Shown here: piece by piece, positions 54,397 to 64,000 of the stretch
How the letters are laid out: every line of letters begins with the position of its first letter
How positions within the stretch are numbered: position 1 is the stretch's first letter
Source of the DNA: Megalopta genalis
Lineage: Eukaryota > Arthropoda > Insecta > Hymenoptera > Halictidae
Assembly (NCBI RefSeq): GCF_051020955.1
Contig: NC_135013.1
Coordinates: 33,309,302-33,373,301 of the forward strand
Length of the DNA: 64,000 nucleotides
Direction: 5' to 3'
Position numbers and translations under genes: made by a program
The notes under the pieces: generated by a model
The model's input: the letters and a program-made list of their open reading frames with translations, nothing else
The model's database searches: none
Told to the model about the DNA's origin: nothing

Positions 54397-56097
54397 TACG
54401 CCGGAAAGAAATGTTGGCGATTCGAAGAGAAACGAACGTTGTCGAATGTTTTATATGTTTCTATGTACAATTGAATAAGCTGAATATATTTGTATTGTTT
54501 AAACGTTGTTGAAGATATTCGTAAAACATAGAAAAATTCCGTAGCATTGAACAAACAAACGTGTGGAGGAAGAACGGATCGATGAAATAGCAAATGATTG
54601 ATTGTAAATTGAAAGTGAGAGTAGAATTGTAAATAATTGGTAAAATTACGATACAGTGCAATGAATTGGTATAAAAATTCTGAATAGAAGCTACGCTTTG
54701 ATATTTATTTTTAACGTTTCCAAGCAGTTTAGCAAAATTTCAAATTTGCATTCGAATGTACAGTCTAGCTAAATAATTGTCACAGTCTTCGGCAATTTCA
54801 GCATCTCGCAATTTTCGACGATATATTCTTTAAACAATTACCAATCGAGGAACACAAATACGGTCGAAAGATGTTTCAATTTTGACTTTTCGAATCCGTT
54901 TACCGGGAGCGTAATCTTTCGATTTCCCCGGCCCTCGTGCAGACGCTGCAACTTTCCTAACTTAATTAGCCGATACGTGTCCATCTGTTGCAGCTTTCGT
55001 AAGAACGCTGCTTAATTCCATTATTGTTGTTTCCCGCCGGTTCACGGTTCGCGGAGCATAATCCATTGTTCTTGACGGTTTTCTTGCAAGACTTTTTTTT
55101 TTTTCTTACGCACGTTTCCCGGCTTTACGCGACCAGCCTGATACGTTACAGTCGTCTCTAATCGGCGAGAAGACTTCGAAACGAATTCCAATTACGACAA
55201 ATCATTGACGATTTATTTACCAAAAGATTTTGTACCGGTATAAATATCGAATACATAAATATCGAACTTAGTTCCCTTGCGATTCGAATTTAATTCCACA
55301 ATCTGACTTTTCTTTCAATACTGCTTCGTTCACGGACTAGCACAAAAGCTCCGTATTCAGGAAACTCGAATAGAAATATTAATAAACGTTAATTTCGTTA
55401 ACCATTAACCGGTGCAATACGATTTATGAACGGAGCCTCCGAGACACGCAGGTTTCGACGACAAGCAACCGATCAAATAGACGCATGCACGTTTGCCATA
55501 AACAACGACTCGCCAACGTTAAATACAACATCAAACGAATATCCTCCGTTAATTTAAACGTTAATTTAACCAAAAGTATCGCAGCAAACTTGTCCGCAAC
55601 CGCGTAATTTCCACGATTACAAAAACTCACTACTACTTCGTATACGCTACGTTATAACCCGGCCACTTCTCCGCCTTCCGCCAAGATGATCCCTTGCCAA
55701 ATTACTTGAAACGATATTTCACGCAACGACGAAACATCTTCCACTTATACGTAACAATATGATACACGAAGTCGAGGACCGGGCGTACTATGCGTGCAAC
55801 CGGAAGCCGTCGTTCCGCGAGAAAACACGTGCCGCGTCGTATAATCCTCCCTTATGTACACATTACAGTCTCAACTAAACTGTGAAGTACGGTCTCGGTG
55901 CCTGTGACAGCAACGAAATATCTCGATCGGTATACAATGGTGCTCCTGAACGGCCGCCGCGTGATATACAATCATTATACACTGCGTTAACGATACATGA
56001 TTGCTAATTAAAATTACTCCGATCGTTCTTTATCATCTTAAAACTACTCGGATCTGATCCCTTCCTTTTCGTTCGCTCGTTATTTTAGACCTATCCA

Positions 56098-56128
<31 letters not shown>

Positions 56129-56190
56129 GGGAGAGAGAGAGAGAGAGAGAGAGTAAGAGGGAGAGGAGTGAGAGAGGAAGAGAGAGCGCG
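56098..56190. repeat. (GA)n microsatellite
   Basis: GAGA repeats with GGGG and TAAGAGG interruptions, about 90 bp, plus-strand polypurine. Confidence 0.93.
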
Positions 56191-56378
56191 CGAAGAAAGT
56201 GAGTTTGCGACTCAGGATTTTCATGCAAAATCCTCGAAGCATATCTACGCTATATCACATCCTATGTCTGAGCACGTGTTTCTTAGTTTCTTGCTGTTTG
56301 CTGTCGTTATTTTATTCCGTAGGGAATGCTCAACTATATTCTTGTTCTCCTAGATATTTATATATGTATAATACGGTA

Positions 56379-56431
56379 TGTGTGTGTGTGTGTGTGTGTA
56401 TGTATGCGTGTGTATGTCTGTGTGTCTTCTT
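56379..56431. repeat. (TG)n microsatellite
   Basis: TGTG repeats with TATGTATGCG interruptions, about 53 bp. Confidence 0.93.
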
Positions 56432-56738
56432 CGTTTAATCGTTAGAACGGCTAGGAACGGAACTAAAAACATGGTGAACATCTTAAAGAGGTAGAGAAAC
56501 AGTGACTCTCGGTACTCTGGGCGTTGCTTAAAAAATAAATTCGGTCGCATCGAACGTTGTGTTATTTGCTATGCCGGTTACGACGCTAGAGCTATGCTTC
56601 CTCGTGCTCGCGCCGATTCGAGAATTGACCAACAACGAAACGGGTGTGTTTGCTCGACCTTTTTCCCCAACAGCATGACATTTCTTGTTCTCTCTCCTTA
56701 CGAATTTCTCAAGCAACCGACCCGCACGGAATAATATA

Positions 56739-57096
56739 CAGGTTGTCCCAAAAATGTCTCGCAATCCGCAAGTAGAGGATTCCTGAGGTCATTCGAAGCA
56801 ACTTTTTCCTTAGCGAAAATGCGATCGGCGGCTTCGTTTGCGAGTTATTAACGAAAAACGGTGGCCAATGAGAGGCGAGCTTGTGCAGCGTTGGGCGGCC
56901 CGGCCAACTGGCGCTCAGTTCCGCTCATTGGCGCGGGCGCCTCGCGCCAGCCGACTCGCTTCTCATTGGTCGCTGTTTTTTCGTCGATAACTCGTAGACG
57001 AAGCCTCGGAGAAAATTTTCACAAAGGAAAAAGTTGCTTCAAATGACCTCAGGAACCTCCCATTTCCAGATTGCGAGACATTTTCGGGACGCCCTG
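56739..57096. mobile_element. Family B MITE, diverged centre
   Basis: TA then CAGGTTGTCCCAAAAATGTC at the left and GACATTTTCGGGACGCCCTG at the right, an inverted pair. The centre differs from other copies (GGCGGCCCGGCCAACTGGCG) but keeps CCAATGAGAGGCGAG and CTTCTCATTGGTCGC motifs in mirrored positions. Confidence 0.87.
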
Positions 57097-58069
57097 CATA
57101 TCATCGCACGTGAACGTATTCGTCGCGTACAAAAACAATTTCTCTCCTCAATCGACACCACGATAGCGTTACAAAGTTTTCTTTTGTTTCGTTTTGCTTT
57201 TACTGTTCTTGGTAGACTTTCCAGGATAGTTTCACTGGATCGCGTTTCATCTATGGGTGGTGGTAGTGGGGTGGGGGAGCGGGGCTATTGCAATTCGATC
57301 TCTCCTCTTTACACGGTCGCACCGGTCAAGATCGCGGGCACGTCTTCGGTGCGAGATGAGAACGGCATCCGCGCCGGTTCTCCCTTTTTTTGTCCCTGGA
57401 TATCTCTATCGTTCGCACGAGAATGCTCGTGAATTCTGGGAAGCTTGTTTGTCGTCTGGTCTCGTCGACAAGCGCCGTACATACACGGCAATTGTACACG
57501 GAAGGTCGCGAGAAGCGGGTCGTCTTACAAAATACATACAGAGTCGCACACCCTTCGCGTTTCGTAATCGCCTACGCGACGTTATGCGACACAAGCGCAC
57601 ACAACAGACCGGCGCACGTGTGCGTCTCAATCGTTTTCTTCTTTTTTTTTTGTATTGTGTGCAGGTGTGTTCGATAATATGTCATCTTCGTAGGCGTAAT
57701 AATCGCTGTTAATTCAATTTTCTCGGACCATGCAAGAGACACAGATAGTTAGATAAATAGAAAGACATATAATATATAGAGAGAGAGAGAAAGAAAGAGA
57801 GAGCAAAGAATGGAAAAGAAAATACAATAGCGGCCACGCGGAACAATTTGTTATTCCAAAACGTTCTATTATCCGGGGAGGAGAAACATTAAAGACATCG
57901 AATTAGTGGTAACTCTGAACCCTGAACAGTCTACCAATCTACTTGCGCAACATAACGAGGAGTTATACCAGTCGCATTAATCGCAAATCGTGGTTAGAAG
58001 AGCGAGAGGGGGTGGGGGGTATAAAGATAATATGCCGGTCATAGAAAAGTATGGACAGCTATGGTCTAT

Positions 58070-61000
58070 TTACTTGATCTTGAATGCATCCATCAGCTCG
58101 TTCACGGCGGCATTTGCTGCGGCCTGTGTCGCGGCTTGCGTAATCCTCTGCTGCAGACCACCCCCGCGACTAAACATAACACCACGGACAACTCTCATTT
58201 TCATCGCTGATTTGTTCGCTTGATGACTTGCCTGCTATGCCGTATCGTACGTATCGTACTTTCACGTTTAGAAAACCTAAGGCGGTTTACGTTTCGTAGA
58301 ACAATTCTGACGACAACCGCCAGGTGCCACAGTGTACATATACGGTGTCTCGACGGGTCGTGCAACCCTTTCTTAACGCGATTATTGCTTGCAGAGACTT
58401 ATATTGCCTTCTCGCGACTCTTCGCGATTACTGGATTTCTGCTCGAGCTGCTTGTTACATATGACATGGGATTTTTAACGACGCAAGCAACGTAGTATTT
58501 TCAATGGTAATATAACGTTCGTCCCGATAAAATTGATTAATCGAAACGGGCATCTGTGATCGACGTAACATTTTCGGTTTCGTTGAAATTCAGTGTTTTT
58601 TTTATTGTTCAGATGTTTCGTTTGTAATCAGATGCTTCTCATGTTGCCAACAAATGGTGCGATCGTTTACCGTATTTCGACGAAATGAATCGTTAATGTT
58701 ACGCCCAGCTATTTGCGATATTATATTTGTTTCTCCGTTTGCGGGAGAATTATTTTATGAAAAGCACAGAAGGTGTGATAAATAAATAAATTAGGATGTA
58801 ATAGTATTTTTTGATTGCAGCGTCTTGTAAATTTTATGTCATATGTAATCGTTTGAGAAATGGAGTTTTGTTCGGAGAACGAATTTTGTTCGAACTGGTA
58901 TGCTTCCTCGTTGTAAAGATAGTTTGAAAACATTTTTCAAGAGAGAGCAAGTCATTCGAAAATATTTATCAAAACAAATCACAGAGGAGAAGCACAAGCA
59001 CACTTTTAACTGTGAATAATTTATATAAATATATATATAACACAATAAATAACACTTTCATAAACAAATAACATTCTCAAGATATGGATTTCATTGTAAC
59101 AATTATGTAATACTGATTACAACGTATTGAATGATATTCGGTATTTGTTGACTGAACATTTAAAGGTCGACTGCATAAGAAGAAAGTAAAATAAGTATAG
59201 TAAAATAGTTCAATTGCTCGTACAATTGCAATTGTGAATTGATCTAATTAGAGATAGGAATTTGTTGTTTGTTGAGTAAAAAAGAAATTATGGAAGATTT
59301 TTTTTAAATATAATAGAAAAACCTCGAATCTTTTACAACAGAAATTACCTAAAGAAACAATGCTCCATTGGAAGTGGTGGGCATGGAAATCCTTGCAAGT
59401 AATAATTTGAACAAGAAGATCACATCCGTGAATCATAGTTGCAAACCGAACATATACCCGCGCGTACATGCTAAAGAAGTAACCCAGAAAATTTATAGAT
59501 CAAAAACGTAATGGGAGCACGTGGCACGCATTAGTAACACTGTACGATAAATGTCCCAATTGGAAAAAAAAGAATGAAGATGAACAAATTTGATAATGCA
59601 GGCACCGACACATCCGTCCGTAATTAATGATCGACAAGATTTCGAAATGATTTCAGGAGAGTTCATAGAAGAAACGAAAATAGAAAAGCAACGGTGATAG
59701 AGGGAAAGCTTACGATTGTAAAACGTGTTACAAGACCATCGTGTATCGTTCAATTACATAATGCTTGGAGAACATTTGAACTCGACTGTTCGTGGAAAAC
59801 ACTCGGAAACGCATATCGCAAGTGATCGTTTGGCTATTTCGTTATCGTCCTTTCAAGTAAAATGTCATGCTGTTAGTAAGCGAATGAATACTTATCCACC
59901 TCTGAATAAGAACCCAGGACCATTTTATTTTACAACATTTTTAGTTGTATATACAAGCGTCATGTACAATTCCGTCGAACTAATTTACAATGAAAGAAAT
60001 ATATTCACTCTACCTATTATATTTATTATATGGCTCGTGTTCGTTAACGAGCGTGATTCGTAAATATCTAGTTTATTTCTCATGAATTTCCGATCAATCG
60101 TAGACAATTAGGATATTTTAATTAGGGGTGTGCAGAACAAGTCTCGCGGTGCAAGCTCGCCCCCGCGCGTATTTCTCGACGCGACACCGAAACTTAGTAC
60201 ATATAACGACGTTTCGGAAATGAGCCTCTCAAGGTCGCAAACCGATTCGAATCACGGGAAAATGATATCTTTGGTCGTTCTTACGAAATAATTGGACCGC
60301 TCGAAAAGAAACCTGAATATGATGGAAATCGTTGTTTCAAACAGTCTGTCAAACCCCGCGTTAATCTAAACTAAATGACGAATCAATGGCGCGGCTCGCA
60401 CACCCCTAATTAACAGTGATCACGTAATCTGTAATATATGCAGACAGAAACATATAGCATTAGGAAATTGTATTTCGTGTAAAATGTACACTGAGTAGAT
60501 GTAATCGATATATTATATATGTATATTAATTAGTAGGGAATAGGCGAGTTAGTGCGAAGACTTATTGTCGGCGCCTGCAATAAAAAGTGATGTTAGCACC
60601 AAAGCCCCGGATCACACAAAGCTATAGAGACAAGCGACTGCAAACTTCCACGTTTGACATCTCTTTTGTCTTTCTCTTATCTTTTTTATTTTTTGCTCAC
60701 TAGGTTTAAAGACCGAAAATGAAAAAGGACCTTCACCACGTTAACACAGAAAACATAGAGAACTGTTTTTCTCTCGGACACAAAACTAACAGAACGTTGT
60801 GCAGAACTTCTTAAACGTGAGACTTGACATTTCAAAGGTACTTGATAGTAAAAAGTGCCTCCAATTTTGCATATTCTTAACGGTTCCTGCATTACAACCC
60901 GACGAGTTCAAAGAGGATCCTGCCATGCAGAACTGTGCAGGGAGTGTGCGCTATCGTGTACCATGAATATATGTATTAATGTATACAATGTGTAATAAAA

Positions 61001-63079
61001 CCTATTTTGTTCATTTCAAGAGACTTGATATCGCAAGGTAAATTGTTAAACAGATCTTGCAAGATATAAGAGATAGTTCTCGAAGAGACGTTCAACACAT
61101 CAAATTTGTATATTGGTAATTGTCTGTGTTAAAAAAGTGGGAAATAGTCTTTATAGGCAGGGCTTAAAATTGAGAATACAATGTACATAATAGTTATTAA
61201 GCATTTCACTTATGTCAAATATATTTCATTCGGGTTATTAGATTAGTTTTCTGTTAGGGGTCCTTTTTAACTTGTCGGGTTATACAGACTTGGCAAATAA
61301 TATTACTGGTAAAAAAAACCTGTAACTAGCGTTGTACTTACGATGGTATTAGTGGAGGCGGTAGGGCAGGAGTAGCACGGGCCGGTGGTGGTCCACCGGG
61401 TCCAGGTCGGTTGGGGATAGCCGGTGCTGGCCGGCCACCAGCTGGAACCGGTGGGGGTGCTCGAGAACTAGAAAGAGGTGGTGGCTGTGTCACTCCACGT
61501 CTGGGACCACCAGGAGATGGTGGTGATAACCTGTAACAAGCGCAAAGATTATGTTAGTAAAAAATCATCAGGCTTACCTAATCCAAATAATACATCATGG
61601 TACTTCAAACATTCAATCAACGATACTAAAATAATTATAATTGTATCTTTGAACATCTGAGATTGTACATAATGTAAGCATAGAGAGATTAATAACACTT
61701 CAATAGTAAAGTGTATAGAGGAAATTTTATACGAAATGTTACATTGTTTCTAACTTTCAATAAAACTTTGAAATCCCTTTGAGGTATAAGATTAGAAAGG
61801 CAGTACCTGAATCCCAAAATTTGCACTCTCAGAGGCTCATGTAAACGTTACGATTAAGAAGAAATGTGGAAGACGTTTGCAGCGTGTAAAATATTAAATA
61901 ATATTTTAATAAACAAGTAAGCATGTGAGAATACAAAACGCACTGAAAACTCGGAAAGGCTTCAATTGGAAATGAAGAAAACACATGAAGCATCCCGATT
62001 AGTGTATATACAGAAAAAATAATTAGACATTCCTTTTTACGCTTGAAAATAATAGAAGAGAGAATATACTTATTAGAAACGTAGTAGCTCTTACCCAAGA
62101 CTGTTTCAACGGTGTTCAAGTATATGTGGCAAAAGCAGGCAGTACAAGATTGAAATATACCAAATTAGTTAAATGCATAAGCGACCATGAGAATAATAAC
62201 ATAATTGTTACCTTGGATTCTCGCCGGACGCCAACCAGTCGTTCTTCACCGGCGGGGGCACTGGGGTGGAGACCGTGGCCATCGAAACATCTCCAATGAT
62301 CCGAAGAGCTTCTTTGCATGCGTGGTACATGCGCAACATTTCTTCCCGTTTTTGTGCTTCCTCGGGTGATTCTTCCATCATTGAAGCCTGTAATTATACA
62401 ATGAATTATATAATTATTTAGTTGCATCTTAAACAAGAAAATACATAGTTAGATCATTTCAGAATGTCTTATAAAAGAACGATCGAACGTAACACAATCG
62501 CTACCAGCGTTACGTGCAATGAAAATCAAATTAATTTTGTGCACGTCGTTACGTAACCCTTTGCAATTAGAGGTAATCTCTGACGTGGCAACACTATTTT
62601 TCCTTGGAACTCTCAAGTCATCCCTGGGCGTGATATCATTACTTTTCCCCAGAACTTTTGAGTCACCTCTAGCATGGTAACATTATTACTCTACAGGATA
62701 CTATTGAAATCCAGATAGAAAAACTAACTAGCGTATCATTAAAAAAATAGGCTGCGTTCGATGGAATAACTAGAACATTATTATCAAAACAAACACTGAT
62801 AGCGATTGTATTATTGAATTTAATGATAGAAAAATGTAACTAAGTAGAATGTTTTTTTTCGAAAATATTTACCTGATCGCCACTCGCATACAGATGTGCC
62901 AACAGCTCCCCATTAATGAAATCCTTAGCATTGTTAATGATCAAATGCATAATTGACTTTGGAACCAGATCACGGGTAGTTTTCGTAACAATTTTCATGT
63001 ACGAATCTACTAAATTCCTAATAGTCTCCACTTGACGCTCCAATTGAGGATCCATAGATGACTGAGCTTCTGATCCACC
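58070..63079 (-). CDS. shi: Dynamin, C-terminal part (GED and proline-rich domain)
   Basis: Four minus-strand exons join in phase: 62873-63079, 62212-62387, 61342-61530 and 58070-58169, giving 223 residues to the stop. The first carries MDPQLERQVETIRNLVDSYM and LVPKSIMHLIINNAKDFING, the start of the GTPase effector domain; the second carries EEAQKREEMLRMYHACKEAL and RIIGDVSMATVSTPVPPPV; the third is the proline-rich domain (RAPPPVPAGGRPAPAIPNRP); the last is a short tail, SRGGGLQQRITQAATQAAAN, then AAVNELMDAFKIK, matching the Drosophila shibire C-terminus in style. Dynamin is the GTPase that severs endocytic vesicles; the proline-rich domain binds SH3 partners. The GTPase, middle and PH domains lie beyond the right edge. 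The final intron is about 3.2 kb. The donor at 61341 overlaps an in-frame TAA, so an unspliced message would end right after LIPS. Confidence 0.94.
58170..61341. other. Last intron of dynamin
   Basis: AT-rich and unique apart from the TTAA-bounded element at 60122-60409. It may also contain an alternative 3' untranslated region for the short isoform that stops at 61340. No other coding exon was recognised. Confidence 0.6.
60122..60409. mobile_element. TTAA-bounded terminal-inverted-repeat element
   Basis: TTAA at 60118-60121 and 60410-60413 flank TTAGGGGTGTGC and GCACACCCCTAA. The 288-bp interior is GC-richer than the intron around it and codes for nothing recognised. The end sequence resembles hAT ends (TAGGGGTG) but the flanking bases fit a TTAA duplication rather than 8 bp. 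Confidence 0.75.
62560..62700. mobile_element. Family C-like remnant in dynamin intron
   Basis: AACCCTTTGCAATTAGAGGT resembles the family C end (CCCTTTGCACTCGA). The rest has partly mirrored words (CTTGGAACTCTCAAGTCATC) but no matching right end. Weak call. Confidence 0.35.
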
Positions 63080-63791
63080 CTATAATCGTGAGAATTATAA
63101 GTTTCATGTGCTAATGATAACAGCGATAAAAGTTAAGATTTATATTATATTTAAACATAAGACAATAAAACCTGTAAAAAACTATCACTGCTATAATAAA
63201 AGTGTTAATGATTTAATGTTTAAATGCAAATGCTGTTAGTACATAGAAAAAAATATTTTTTACAAAAAGACAGACATATCTTAATAGCGTATTTGTATTT
63301 GCAGTTGAAGCAGAACTGGGTGGAGGTGTACTATACTTGTGTAGGTGTTGTGTATTCTTGCATATCTATAACATTCTATAATCGTACCAACCTCGTATCC
63401 TTCCTTTAGTTGATTAGAGGCAAAAAACATTCAATAATTGTAAATGCGCAATACAAGAGTTTAATTAAATTCTGAAGAAAGTTAAAAACGCTATCTGCAC
63501 TTAAGAAAGGATAATGTTAAAATTAGTGAACCTATTATTCTTCAAAAGATAATCATTGTTGCATTGTAGAATTAATAATTAGGTGGTAATAAGCCCAAAT
63601 TTGTTTACATTTCAAAACTCAAATCGAATTAGTTTTTTTCTTAGATACGAATCCTTTGTCACATTAATGGAATTATAATGTTCAATAAAGATGTTAGAAG
63701 TATTTTCTATTTCCTAAGATTGTATCACACCACCACACAATTAAAATTTGATATAAAATACATTTTGTTTACATTTTTCGTACTAACTCAC

Positions 63792-63803
63792 CCGCTGCTT
63801 ATC
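63792..63803 (-). CDS. Possible 12-nt dynamin microexon (DKQR)
   Basis: On the minus strand ATTTTAG is followed by GATAAGCAGCGG and then GTGAGT. Both borders are strong, the length keeps the frame, and entry at phase 0 gives Asp-Lys-Gln-Arg just before GGSEAQSSMDPQ. The site lies in the variable linker between the PH domain and GED, where dynamins vary between species. No transcript evidence; it may be chance. Confidence 0.35.
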
Positions 63804-64000
63804 CTAAAATAAATCAAAACCAGTTTTTCTAATAAACATAAATAAAATGTACATCGACTTATAATAATTATCTACGTTCGTCTTAATCAAAATCAAAGTA
63901 TAACTTATTATTATACAAAAATTAAAATGGATTTATAAATTTGATATTGTTTAATTTTACCAATATATCGTGCTGTCTCCTAAAATACGATACACATGGA

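Larger units (their letters stand above)
53422..56738. other. Intergenic stretch, no supported gene
   Basis: Apart from the family A copy at 54170 and the GA/GT microsatellites near 56100-56430, this is unique DNA. Short open frames show no family motif. Confidence 0.4.

Noticed and set aside
63967..63985. Second tiny dynamin exon (19 nt between TTTTAG and GTAAAA)
   Set aside because: Length is not a multiple of three, the donor is weak, and family knowledge does not predict it; likely chance in AT-rich intron.

Overview
The window looks like nuclear DNA of an insect, most likely a hymenopteran (bee- or ant-like). This is inferred from spliced genes with short GT-AG introns, an insect-type dynamin tail, strong swings between AT-rich and GC-rich DNA, many AT and GA microsatellites, and a heavy load of short palindromic DNA transposons. 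There are no bacterial operons, ribosome binding sites or CRISPR arrays. No tRNA or rRNA gene was recognised by eye.

Six gene models could be spliced by hand with consistent reading phase. (1) 650-2223, minus: an internal part of a succinate dehydrogenase flavoprotein (SDHA-type) gene whose 3' exons are not in the window. (2) 9460-23845, minus: a five-exon ZC2HC1-family zinc-finger gene encoding 1573 residues, mostly from one 2.9 kb exon. (3) 33899-35383, plus: a six-exon mitochondrial enoyl-CoA hydratase-like gene (ECHDC3 type, 290 residues). (4) 38580-39340, plus: an unrecognised two-exon gene (118 residues), with a TATA/initiator promoter about 1 kb upstream. (5) 40387-41772, minus: an unrecognised two-exon gene (411 residues). 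(6) 58070-63079, minus, running off the right edge: the C-terminal part of dynamin (shibire). Two further possible exons are given at low confidence (28283-28412 minus and 30418-30610 plus). The genes have unrelated functions and do not appear to form a pathway.

The rest is repeat-rich. Family A is a foldback element of about 215 bp, bounded by TA and starting CAGTAATGTC; it has about 18 copies or fragments. Family B is a foldback element of about 360 bp, TA-bounded, with a GC-rich centre and CCAAT/ATTGG motifs; it has six copies plus a remnant. Families C and D are TTAA-bounded (piggyBac-like) elements of about 245 and 210 bp. There is also one hAT-like element with an 8-bp target duplication and a nested family A copy, and one TTAA-bounded 288-bp element inside a dynamin intron. 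Local tandem duplications with periods of 148-188 bp recur, including one inside the coding sequence of the ZC2HC1 gene, and there is a 632-bp tandem pair at 32-33.3 kb.

The 41.8-58.0 kb stretch holds no gene I can support; it contains GC-rich blocks, microsatellites and transposon copies. All splice models come from reading phase and family resemblance; no transcript data or alignments were available.
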